64,000 bases of DNA, taken from Paraphaeosphaeria minitans. Taxonomy: Eukaryota; Ascomycota; Dothideomycetes; Pleosporales; Didymosphaeriaceae. Numbering within the stretch: the first letter of the stretch is position 1; each line of letters starts with the position of its first letter. The stretch spans positions 1,860,001 to 1,924,000 of the forward strand of contig WJXW01000004.1 of NCBI GenBank assembly GCA_015832175.1. The letters run 5' to 3'. Shown one piece after another: positions 1-10,100 of the stretch. The position numbers were made by a program, and so were the translations under genes. The notes below the pieces were generated by a model. It did not search any database, was not told the origin of the DNA, and was given only the letters and a program-made list of their open reading frames with translations.

Positions 1-1009
1 GGTACGCTCATCTAGGATCTGTTCTTTCACGGACCGTTCGCGCATCATTTAGAATCTCGAGCTACTGGTTCACGATGTAAAACAGGGGAAAAATTGCAAT
101 GGCCATGTCGAAACGGCCTGGGCAATGTTGAATATGTTGGGTGTGTAGTCTGTCTGCTTGGTAGCGTTTGTTGTCTCTCTTCCTCCGTGGTAGTTAGCGG
201 CATGTGTCGATATGTTACTTGAATATTTCAAAACGAAGCACTTGATTGCTTTCATCGGTCTCAATATTTCAAACTGAATCACTTCACCGCTTTGATGGCA
301 CCAGAACGAAGTCTCGGCGCATAACAAACAAACATCCCGCAAGGATGCTGCTGTCGCCAGCACGGACAAGCGCGCAGAGGCGCAGGGCGCAGCCGAAAAT
401 AGCGCGCTACGGTAGTGTTTGCGCTTGGGGATTGGTGGCGTGCAGTGATGGGGATCGCAATTTCGGAGGGTTCCCTCACAGACAACGAGCGTTCTGGCCT
501 TGTGGATCGTCTTGTCGGGCAGCGCGGATGCTGATCTATACTGTATGTCTAGATGGACCTGTTTGTTTCACGGTGATGCGGACGGTATTCTTTTGGCGAG
601 GGCCTCGAGTGCGTCCCAGGACTGAGACCGCGCGCAGCCACGCTATTCCTCCTTTTCCCAAATCCGGCGCATGCAATTTGACCAATTCCTATGCGGGAAG
701 GCTTGGGCTTGGGGGCGGTCTAGAATCGCATGGAGACTATCGATATTCTTGCGGGTAAGAGGATTGTATAAAGGGCTTTGTTGTCCATGCTTGGGATCGA
801 CTTCATCTCTCATCTGGTGCTATTGCGAACAAATTCCTTACACACGCTCGTTCACACATTCGTTTGGTTCTGCAGAACTACAGTCACTCGCTCAAAGTAC
901 CCTATTACAAAACTTAACCGTGTTTAATACCTACCAACCGGACACCTCCTTCATCCTTTACCAAACCACACCACACCATCTCGCAACTCCATCAAAGCAA
1001 ACCGTCAGA
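1..1009. other. Intergenic, no gene recognised
   Basis: No open frame here resembles a known family or shows codon structure I would defend. The right part is the presumed promoter and 5' leader of the secreted-protein gene that starts at 1010. The sequence is pyrimidine- and CA-rich just before that ATG, as in many fungal leaders. Confidence 0.5.
767..773 (+). promoter_or_regulatory. Candidate TATA box of the GPI-protein gene
   Basis: A TATAAAG heptamer lies about 240 nt before the ATG at 1010. With initiation about 30 nt downstream this would give a leader near 200 nt, within the normal range for fungi. It is supported only by the motif and its position. Confidence 0.35.
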
Positions 1010-1642
1010 ATGAAGACCACCCTCTTCTCCATCGCCGCATTCGCAGCCGCCGCCCTCGCCAAAACCGACCTCGAAGGCTGCACCTCCTCCCAAACCGTCG
1101 CTTTTGGCGGCGCCTCCATGGTCTACTGGGACCCGGCCAACGGCGAAATCTGCTCCTTCCTCGACTGCGGTGGCGGCCGCGCCCCGCCCAAGACCACCGT
1201 CCCTGGCTGCCCGCAGTACGAGGGCACTGCTACCTACAGCCCGGATTTTTTGCCTGGATGGGGCGAGGCGACTGCCACCGCGTCCGCTGCGGAGGCATCT
1301 GGCGATAGCGAGAGTGAGAGTGAGAGCGAGAAGACGGGGTTTACGCAGGAAAGTGCCAGCGCGGGCGAGAGTGTGCCAGCGTATGAGACGAAGACCGGAG
1401 CCAGCACCATGGTCACGAGCGCTGCGGTGCTGCCGAGTGGTGTTGCGAGCGGGACGGGAGCTGTGAGTGGGCCTACGGGATATGTGAGCGAGATTATGAC
1501 CAAGGGGGGTAATGCGACTGCGAGCACTGGAACGCCGACGCAGTCTCCGCCAGCTGAGAACACGGGTGCGGCGGCGGCGTTGCGTGTGAAGGGGGCACTT
1601 GTTGGTGTCGTCGCGGGTGTGTTTGGGTTGGCGATGTTGTAG
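1010..1642 (+). CDS. Secreted, GPI-anchored, cysteine-containing cell-wall protein
   Basis: The 210-residue product starts with a signal peptide (MKTTLFSIAAFAAAALA) and a conserved N-terminal module of about 65 residues with the motifs GCTSS, NGEICSFLDCGGGRAPPKT and PGCPQY. A Ser/Thr/Glu-rich low-complexity stalk with SESESE follows. The C-terminal hydrophobic tail (ALVGVVAGVFGLAML) fits a GPI-attachment signal. Related fungal proteins are often labelled 'siderophore biosynthesis enzyme' in databases, but nothing here looks enzymatic, so I infer a wall or surface role. I chose the ATG at 1010 over the upstream in-frame one at 671 because only this start puts the signal peptide at the N-terminus. 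The gene converges on the membrane-protein gene at 1780-2607. Confidence 0.75.
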   Translation: MKTTLFSIAAFAAAALAKTDLEGCTSSQTVAFGGASMVYWDPANGEICSFLDCGGGRAPPKTTVPGCPQYEGTATYSPDFLPGWGEATATASAAEASGDSESESESEKTGFTQESASAGESVPAYETKTGASTMVTSAAVLPSGVASGTGAVSGPTGYVSEIMTKGGNATASTGTPTQSPPAENTGAAAALRVKGALVGVVAGVFGLAML

Positions 1643-1779
1643 ATGGGGAGGCATGTGGATGTGGATGTGATTGATACCCCGTGAAAGTTTCGTCTTGGAT
1701 ATAGAAAAGTACAAAATGCAAAAAAAAGTACATGACAACGTAACAACATGAACGAAGGCAACCAGTGTCAGTGTGAAGA

Positions 1780-2607
1780 TTAGCATCCTCCACCTCCATC
1801 TCCGCCTCCTCCGCCTCCACCGTCTCCTCCACCTCCTCCCCCATCACCACCGCCACCACCACCGCCACCCGCATCCACAGCCCAAAACCCGCCATACCCA
1901 GCCGTATCCACCGCGTACCCGCCGCCCCTCCCCGTGCCCCTCCCTCCCGTCTTTCCCCGCCTCTTCGGCGGTATCGCAAACCGCCACACTCTTGCCTTCC
2001 TCCCCCTGTGCAACTCCCTCGCTGTACCGATCATCTCCAACAGAAACGTCACAATAAGGAGGGCCCCAAACGCCATGCCCGCGTACGCCAAACTATCCCC
2101 GACACCCCTGTACGTCTGCGCACGGCGTCCCGCGCGCAGGTTCCGCTGGTAGCACCACGGGTCCGGCCGCGCCATGAACCCACCGTAAAGATCGCTGTGG
2201 CACTGCGTCCAGAACACCAGGACCACCACCCACCCCGCGAACAGCGCGCACGCCGTCGCCAGACTGTACAAGATCGGCACCGACCTCCTGTTGTAGAGGC
2301 ACGTGCTGAAGATGGCCAGTCCGAGGGTGAAGGGCGCGGGGAGGTAGTAGAGGAGGCCGGAGCCCGTGGATGCCCAGCTGTTGTCGAGGTACGAGTAGGA
2401 GTAGGTGGGTGCGACGTAGATTTGCCAGCCGTAGGCGATGGAGAGGGGCGTGCAGATGAAGGAGAAGAGGATGACGAAGAAGCAGATGATTAGGGGGGGT
2501 GCGGGGATGGTTTTACGTCGATGCGGCGGTTCGGCGAGGGTGTTCGTTGGGGGATTCTTGACGCTGTTTTCCATGTTGGAGATGTGATGGTGTTTCAAGA
2601 CGTCCAC
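1780..2607 (-). CDS. Four-helix integral membrane protein with glycine-rich tail
   Basis: This single-exon gene encodes 275 residues. Hydrophobic segments lie at about residues 35-60 (PLIICFFVILFSFICTPLSI), 85-105, 113-135 (ATACALFAGWVVVLVFW) and 170-190 (AGMAFGALLIVTFLLEMI). The topology resembles MARVEL/SUR7-like fungal plasma-membrane proteins, but I see no diagnostic motif. The last 40 residues are almost only Gly and Asp, encoded by a CCxCC(A/T) simple repeat at about 1790-1870. A second Met at codon 12 could be the true start. The gene is convergent with the GPI-protein gene, 137 bp apart. Coding status is fairly certain; function is unknown. Confidence 0.65.
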   Translation of the reverse strand: MDVLKHHHISNMENSVKNPPTNTLAEPPHRRKTIPAPPLIICFFVILFSFICTPLSIAYGWQIYVAPTYSYSYLDNSWASTGSGLLYYLPAPFTLGLAIFSTCLYNRRSVPILYSLATACALFAGWVVVLVFWTQCHSDLYGGFMARPDPWCYQRNLRAGRRAQTYRGVGDSLAYAGMAFGALLIVTFLLEMIGTARELHRGRKARVWRFAIPPKRRGKTGGRGTGRGGGYAVDTAGYGGFWAVDAGGGGGGGGDGGGGGGDGGGGGGGDGGGGC

Positions 2608-3245
2608 GGGTGGTTGCTGTTCATGGGGTGGCGTGGCGCATGGCGGTGGGTTTCCTTTGTCCTAGGTAGGCACGTCGTGAGGGGTAGATGGTGCTTGAGC
2701 CAGCGGGAGGTGGGAACTGTGGTCAACTTATGGTGTTGTTGGGCTGCGCGTGGATAGCCCGGCGAGGCGGTGCTGCAGACACGAGGCGGCAGTGCGACCG
2801 TATTCGCTATGATTATCTCGATTTGGGTCGCCGGTGGACATCGCTGCCCCATGGGGTCTTGTGGGGGCCAGGGTAGGCGAAAGAGGAGTCGTTAATAACG
2901 GTCACTTTATTTTCATCGACGTCCTTTGGCTGCATAGGTTATCGTGAGCCTGGACGGCGATGCACAAAGTAAGATGCATGGAGTGCAGACAAACTGTCAG
3001 AAGCCGCCCAGATTTACCTAGGGTCACCTGGGCATTCCTCCACAACTCACTTCCCCACTTCATGCAATGTGTCGAACAGCTCGGATGCATCTATCTCCCG
3101 TCCGTGAAATCATCTTTTATGATAATAATAAAAAATCCAAGTATATATTCAACCCATCTTGTTGACACTTGGGCTCTATACGGTATTGACGCAGCGAGTG
3201 TCTTCCCACCTCTGCCAATATCTCAGATTGCGCGCATTCATCACG
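2608..3245. other. Intergenic, no gene recognised
   Basis: This is the promoter side of the membrane-protein gene on the minus strand and of the broken dehydrogenase on the plus strand. I see no coding or RNA features. Confidence 0.5.
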
Positions 3246-3836
3246 ATGGCGGGCACAGTTCTTATCACGGGCGCAAACGGCTCTCTAGGTCTCGTACCTA
3301 CTCGAGTCCTACATCCTCTCTACTTATCCCAACCACACGCTCCACCTCACCGTCTGAAACCACCCACAAATTGACGCCAAACACAACAAGACTCCATGAG
3401 ATCGTCGCGAAACACCCTAGATCCAATATGCGCATCGAATCTATCCATTCAGCATCGTTCAAAGATGTCACATAATATCCCGATAAAGTCGCTACACGCA
3501 TTCCAAACACCCCATCCCCCAGACTCTCAGCCATCATCTGCAATGCGATGATGTGGTCGCTCGAATCTGGGGTGTATTCCTCGAAAGACGGACTTGAGCC
3601 GACTGTGGCTGTCGCACTTTACTCTCATACTCAGACTGCCGAGTAAGGTGGACGAGCGAGGACGAATTGTTTTCCTGTCCAACAAAGCGCATTGGCCTGG
3701 CAAAGCAGGCTTCGAAGTGTAGGTATGCGCCCGTGATCTCCGGGAGGTCTGGAAGGCTTGGCGAAGTACGAAAAGATGGCCCTGGGGAGCAGGCGGGCAG
3801 AGGGGAGATTTTTTTTCTCTCTTTTTCAGATATGGA
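3246..3836 (+). pseudogene. Broken short-chain dehydrogenase/reductase
   Basis: The ATG at 3246 opens a classical SDR N-terminus, MAGTVLITGANGSLGL, with the TGxxxGxG cofactor loop. The frame then slips. Other frames carry the next family segments in order: TRLHEIVAKHP and IESIHSASFKDV at about 3390-3470, then CNAMMWSLESGV at about 3540 and SSKDGLEPTVAVAL after it. A further slip gives the RIVFLSSNAHWPGKAGFEV-like stretch near 3660-3720. At least two frameshifts, several stops and loss of the C-terminal half make it non-functional. The order of segments matches fungal SDRs of about 330 residues. Confidence 0.7.
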
Positions 3837-5769
3837 TTGAGTAGGCTGGTAGATGTGATGTTAATGTATAAGTTGAATCAGCGCCTGCAGAATGTGCGTA
3901 GTAATGCTCCATTTTCGGTCTGTTTCCTCCGGTTTGATCGAGCTGACAGGCCTGTAACAAAACAAAAACGCTGTCGTGCATTCGCGTTCTGGCAGTCTAT
4001 TCAGAAGGTCTTACTGACTGACGCGCATTTGCGCAAGCAGTTGTCCCCTTTTTATGGTGGGTTATCATTGTATAACAGGCTTCCTCCATCCCTCCTTGAG
4101 CGATTCACCCCTAGAACGAGTACCAGCGCTGATGCAGCAAGATACGTGGCTGATTTGGTGGTTGCGGATACGAATTGCTGGCAAGGAAAGGCATCTGCTA
4201 CTCAGAGATGAAGATGAGAATTCGCCGGCTAGACACGATGAGAACCTGCGAGAACGACTATTTGCCAAGAGCGTGGAGTGACGCGGGATCAAGCCGGAGG
4301 ATACAGTGCTACCTCTGTAATGTAGGGACCAAACAACACACGGGAGAAACCCCGAGTAAAAGGTTCGAGAAGACGATTCGACGCCCCAATCCACCGGTGC
4401 TGATTCCTGAATCCAAGGTCTCTTCCAAAATCGCCATTTGCATTCCATAGATTGTATTAGATTGTCGTATGGACCCAGACTTGTGTCGCCCTATAGCTAC
4501 GTTCATCTTGAGTCTTCATTCTCCCAATTTCACCGACGTCTCACGTAAAATGACGGCCGTTATCTTCTTCCGTACAATGCAAGCTTCTTCTTTTGCGGCA
4601 TCTGGCTCCGAAACAATGACAAAGAAGGTCTAGAAAGTAGTCTCGTCCGGAGAGACAAGCTCAGCGATTCTATCGTGGGTAAAGTCTTCTTGGGCCCCGA
4701 GGAAAACCGCAGCGGGCGAGCGATGTAACGGCGAATGTGTGTAAGCGGAAAGTGTTCGTCCGCGGTTGCTTTCAGAACATCGGCATGTTTAGTGTCCCAT
4801 TGGGTTTTGAACTCGGGAGGCGAGACGGTGGATTTTGCGGAATGAATAGCAATAAGCTAAAAGTTAATTTCTTAGCTTACGTGTCGGATATGGAGCTCAG
4901 GCAAAGATTGGTGGTGAAGAAGTGACGTGTGAATTCTGAGGCTCGGGCGACTTGATTCTCGGTCTCGTGTACAATCTTGGCTCGGGTTTTCATTCTCTGT
5001 ATTGGACAATCGTCGATCTTGGCGAGGCTGATAACATTGGATGCGATGTAGCATGCATAGCACGGTGCGGCACAAACGATCCTGTCTGAGGGTATGTTGT
5101 CGGAAGTGTCCCTAAGTGCGACTTTAGCCTAGATACCGCAAATGTTGTGTAGTGTCTTTCTTTCTATTATGGAATGAGGGTATGTTCTGATGCATATAAC
5201 GATCTTGATATATCACGCCCGATAATTGTCACACACAACTGGAGGGCCCAGTTCTAGTGTATATCGAGTGCGAAGGTGAAGTCAGGTCTTGTGATGTCGA
5301 CGTCGTTATGTGGGAGCGCTCGTACCCAGCCTAGGTGCAGTAGCTTGGCTAAGCTTGCTAGAAAGCGTGAATAGTAAGTGTGTGGTCTTCCTGTATACCT
5401 GGATATATCCCAAAGTAGTCTCGTTCACGAAGCTGGTGACAGTAACTGCTCTTGGAAGTACCCTGTTTATGAATCATAAAGCTTACCATCGTTCTCGAGC
5501 CTTTCGGTAGAAATCTTCCGCACTTGGTAGAAAAGGCGGTGTTGGGCGACACATTCCCACACCCGATGCGGCCGGATTACCGTATGTCCGCAAAACACAC
5601 AAGCGTAGTGTTAGCCGCACTGCAGTGGTAGTCATCAGAGCGTCACGATGCGCAGATGAGGTTATGAGGTAATAAAGGTTGTTATTCATGCCATTCGTTG
5701 TCCGACTCCCAGTGTAACTCCGATAAATCTAGATATGCGCTTGTCCTTCGTGTTCTCCGAGTACGGTGT
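3837..5769. other. Gene-poor stretch
   Basis: About 1.9 kb without a recognisable intact gene. The minus strand at about 4500-4740 reads as a fairly coherent but stop-interrupted protein-like stretch (for example LGAQEDF, ELVSPDETTF and VSEPDAAKEEAC), perhaps a gene remnant of unknown family. The remaining open frames look like chance. Confidence 0.45.
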
Positions 5770-5880
5770 TTACATGACGACACACCAGCACGACTCATCG
5801 CAGCCGCAGCAGTCGCATGATTCGCCGCAGGTGGGCTTGATGGGCTTGGGGATGATGGTTGAGGCGATGCTTCCCTTCAT
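5770..5880 (-). CDS. Metallothionein-like 36-residue cysteine-rich peptide
   Basis: The minus strand encodes a 36-residue peptide from the ATG at 5880 to the TAA at 5770. Seven cysteines cluster in the last half, TCGESCDCCGCDESCWC, spaced C-x3-C-x-C-C-x-C-x3-C-x-C, with no aromatic residue except one Trp. Seven closely spaced cysteines in a tiny peptide resemble ascomycete copper metallothioneins, although the exact spacing differs from the Neurospora form. Just upstream of the ATG (about 5890) an intron-like acceptor, CTAGACGCAG, suggests a spliced 5' leader or a first exon reaching past 5917. No signal peptide is visible, so it is probably cytosolic. It is too short for ordinary gene callers. 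Metal binding is inferred. Confidence 0.5.
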   Translation of the reverse strand: MKGSIASTIIPKPIKPTCGESCDCCGCDESCWCVVM

Positions 5881-7182
5881 GGTGACGGTTTGGAGGAGTT
5901 TTTCCTGCGTCTAGTGTTAGCCTGAACCGCACAAGACCGAAGTGGGTACGTCATACGAGAAGAAGAGTTTGAGCGGATGTGATGAGATTGTTTGGCGGTG
6001 GCTGGAAGAACGTTGGTGATGGTGGTGATGAGGGTTTCTTGCTAGAAGCGGGCACCTACCAGCTTTATACCTCTCCTTTTGGACGCAGGTCTGCAACAGG
6101 ACCATCCCCTTCTAGTCGTTCCAAACGTGTCCCCCTTGGAAGTTGAGCGTCATTGGACTCCGAGCAAGGCGCACGCCGTGCAGCACCATGGCTACATCCC
6201 TACCGTCCTAACCATCCAATTTCCCGTCGAACCAGCCACTCTCGCGCCTCTTATTCGCCAACGTTCTCCTCCCCGCCTCAATCGGCACGCAAGCAAACAA
6301 TCTCAACTCAGCTGAGTCACGTCAGCCACGACTGCGCTCCACTTCAACGGTCACGATTGGTTGTAACGTAAGTTGCCTGCATCCGCGGGCGCCGGTGTGT
6401 GGGATTGTGGCATGTGCAGAGCAGGGAGAAGCAGCGCTAAGCCACACCAAGCTTTGCTAGCGTGCCCTTGGCGCCAAGGCCGACCCACAAGAGCACGGCC
6501 CAAGCTTTTAGCAAGCCTTTCGGTAACTTGGCGGTGAATGCATTGCAGGGTTAATTCCAGGCTTGTCGTGCCCACTGTGGCTGAGGTGATGTCAGACGTG
6601 CAGCTGGGTGGAGATGCCGTGACGATGTTGGATTTCCTGGTTTGCGTCGGGGACATGTACCCACGGTACTGCTGCTGGTAATTTATCTATCACGGGTACG
6701 CGATCCACACGTTAGGGTGCAGCGATCGTGTTTGCATCGAACGTACCAAGGATGGATCGGTCGATGATAAAAGGTTGGGAAGAAACGCCAGGGATCCGAG
6801 AACGGCCCGATTATGCTATCGCGCAGGAATAGTTACGGGCTTTGGAGAAGATGCATCTGGACCCTGCGAGCTGGAGTAACAAGGAGACGCGGCTGAAGAG
6901 CAAGTTGGGGCTGAAGGCGATGGGCGTTGAGATACAACTCGGATGTCAAGCGTTAGCGTTCATTTTTTACTAGTGGCGCGCAGCTTGATTCCGAAAGTCA
7001 CGGTGCCACTTCCCCACAACAATGTCAACCCTTGCACCTTCGTCATCTATGTCGGCTACGCGTATAGAAGTGAATTGACAGTGCCGTGAGCCGGCCTCGG
7101 CAGCGCCGGAAAGATCGTGTAGCTGGCTTTTATACTCTCTCGATTCTCTTTGAGATGATCTCTATAAGCGCGACCAGCCCTC
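5881..7182. other. Intergenic, no gene recognised
   Basis: This includes the leader of the cysteine-rich peptide gene (about 5881-6110) and the 3' flank of the NACHT-ankyrin gene. No supported coding or RNA feature was seen. Confidence 0.45.
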
Positions 7183-10100
7183 TCAAAAACCCATGTCGAC
7201 TTCATCATAGTCGGCTTCGGCTTCGGCTTCCAGCTCCGCCGCAGTAATCTTGTTCCTTACACTTTCCTTGTCGAATAGCCTCAGAATGCCCTGATTGTCA
7301 TACGCAACGGCAACATCCAACGCGGTCCTTTTCTGTTCGTCCTCCATGGCCGCATCCAATCCTTTGCTCACTAGCACCTCGAATCTTGCGGCGACTATGT
7401 TTTGCAAATGGCGTGGAATATCTCTAAACCTCCTGCGCATAATCCAATCTTCGTCAACCTCCACTTTCAATCGAGCGACGACATGCAGCAAGCCCCTCCC
7501 ATGTTTGTCTGTCATGAAAAGATCGGCTCCTGCATCTTCAAATATTGCGAGAGCTTGCACAGGTGTTACAGATTCGGTCCTCTTGGATCTGACACGCTGA
7601 AATGGATTCGGCAATGATTTATTCAGGTTGAAGACTGGTGATTGCCCCGCCGCATTTCTGGCATTGATATCGAGGCCACATTCCAGCATCTTGCAGAAGA
7701 GCTTACGTGACGCTTCACTTTCCGTAATGCGATATGCCAGAATGTGAAGAGCAGTGTTTCCTCGATTGTCTTGCACGGAAGGATCTGCGCCAGCTTCCAA
7801 CAGGGCTTCTACGGGCGAAGCATCGCTTTGCCATAGGACGTATCTCAGTGCCAGATGGAGCGGCGTGTTACCATACACATCTGTCTGCGCGATCAATGCC
7901 ATGATTTCTGCCTCCGAAAGCAGAGGGAGCACTTTTGAGATTGGATGGCAAGAGGCGGGATGAACATTCGCCGCGGTGAGCATGAGGTGTAGAATATTCC
8001 GTCCTTGATTGTCCACCGCGAGCTTGTCCGTCCCTTTGGAGCTCAGATGGTGGAGGAACGAGGGTGCTATCTCTTTAGGACTTTCAACTTCCAGGCCGAC
8101 TTCAGCGAAAAGAATATCTATTGGTGCATGAATCCCCGGTCGAGTTCGGGATGCGGCATGCAGCAAAGTACGTCCGCGGGGGTCCCTCCGCTGTGGATCG
8201 AGCTCTGGTAGCTCAAGTATTGGATGAACCAGCTTGCCGTTCTCCAAGAGATCGTGCAGGATTGGAACTGTTTCAAACTCAGCCTCCGCGTCTAGTTCCT
8301 CTGCCGGAATCAAAGAGGAATGATCGTGATCTTCGTCTCGCTTAGACACGAAGCTTGGATTCTTTTTCTCAAACAACGCAAACGGATCTGCTCCGCACGC
8401 TAGAAGGAGATCAACGGTTTTAACTGCAGTGTCGCAGATCTTGCGCTTTTCGTCTGTACCCATGTCTGCCGCAATTCCGTGCCGCGTTGCTGCTACCCAG
8501 AGAGGGTATTCTTCCAATGCGGACACCCCGCTAGCTCCACATACTTCGTCTTTGGAGTGTGTGCGACGTGAGTTCGGATCCAGTCCCGCAGCAAGAAGAG
8601 TTTCAAGGATTATAGGAAGCTTGAAGTACATTGAGGCAAACAATGCAGACGCATCGAGAGTTGCACCTTTTTCGATCATAAGCTTGACCTTCATTGGGTA
8701 CTGAGTTAGTAAAACTAGCCGTAGAATCATGAACAGGTGTACATACCATCTCAAGATCGTTACATGTAATCGCAAGACAGCTTGATCCTTCTTCGTCTAC
8801 GACATTTACGTCGGCTCCGGCTGAGATGAGCAACCTTGCAGCCTCTGCGTGAAAAGGCCCAAAATAACCTGACCTCACGCTAGATAGTTGGCCAAGGGCA
8901 ACGTGCAAAGGACTGCGATTGCTGTTTTCTGAATCTCGAATGTCAAGGTTTGCACCTCGAGAAATAAGGTAAGGCAGAGCTTGAGCGACGTGCCACCAGT
9001 GTTCGCCTTTTGCCAGATGATGAATTACAGAGCTCGGGTCCACATGGAATCGTTCGACCAGGAGACGTACGACTTCCATGTTTGGCAGTTGGCTACTAAT
9101 CGCCTCTTCCAAAAATGAGCATGACGAGGCGGTCTTCCAATCGCTCGAGTCCGACTTCCGGTGCAGGCCAGGTTTAGAACTGTCGTCGAAGGCATGCCAT
9201 TGACCTGTCTCATATTGTCGTTCGGCTTCGAGAGCGCCTATCTGACGCACGAGCGATGCTAAGCCCGCCCGTACGAAGGTGTTCATGAGCGGAGTTTGGT
9301 GCTCTGCTCCCAAGAAGCTTATGCCTTTGTCAAAAAGAAGTTTGATAGTATCATACTGGCGCTGTTGCAACAGGTGGATGACCAAATCGTTGATTGCGTG
9401 GTCATCTACTTTCACGTCGAATTCTGATACTGCGCGGAGCTGAGCCTGTCTGCGAATCTTCGCAGCATGTTCAGCAAAATGGAAAGTCAATGTGTCATAC
9501 GAACATGATGTTGAGGGCTCTGAGTGTCGGTCCCTTGCTCGGGCGAAACAATCGGTTGCATACTCGCTTTCAGGACGACTGCAGTATACGTTACGTACGT
9601 GAGCACCGTGTTCGATGAGCATGTCAAGGATCTCATCGAGTCTAGTGGTATCTAGGTATGGGTCCCACGCACGATTGTGATCTGTGTTGGATAAGGATGA
9701 CGGTCGTGTGGTATCCTTCAGAGTGAGTCCAGCTGCCTTCGGCGCTTTGGGGGCTGTGTGCCATAGGGCATTCTCTGCGTCATAATTCGCACATGCAATG
9801 AACAAGTCATCTCTGGTAGCGTTCGCGCCCGCATCGAGTAGTAGTCTCACTGTTTCCGGCCTTCCTGATCTACAAGCATAGTATAGCGGAGTGTGTTTCT
9901 CCTCGTCTTCTGCATCGACGATGACCCCGCTGACTTCTAACAACTGACCCACGATATTGCCTTGGCGTGAGCGTGCCGCAAGATGAAGTGGTGTTAACCC
10001 GTCATGACTTGCGATGAGCGGGTCCGCCCCCGCAAGAAGAAGTGTCCTGACGTGGCGTTCCGAGATAGTACTCGCAAGATGAAGAGCCGTGAGGCCCAAA

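Noticed and set aside
992..1979. Long minus-strand frames over the GPI-protein gene
   Set aside because: Antisense shadows of the codon-biased plus-strand gene.
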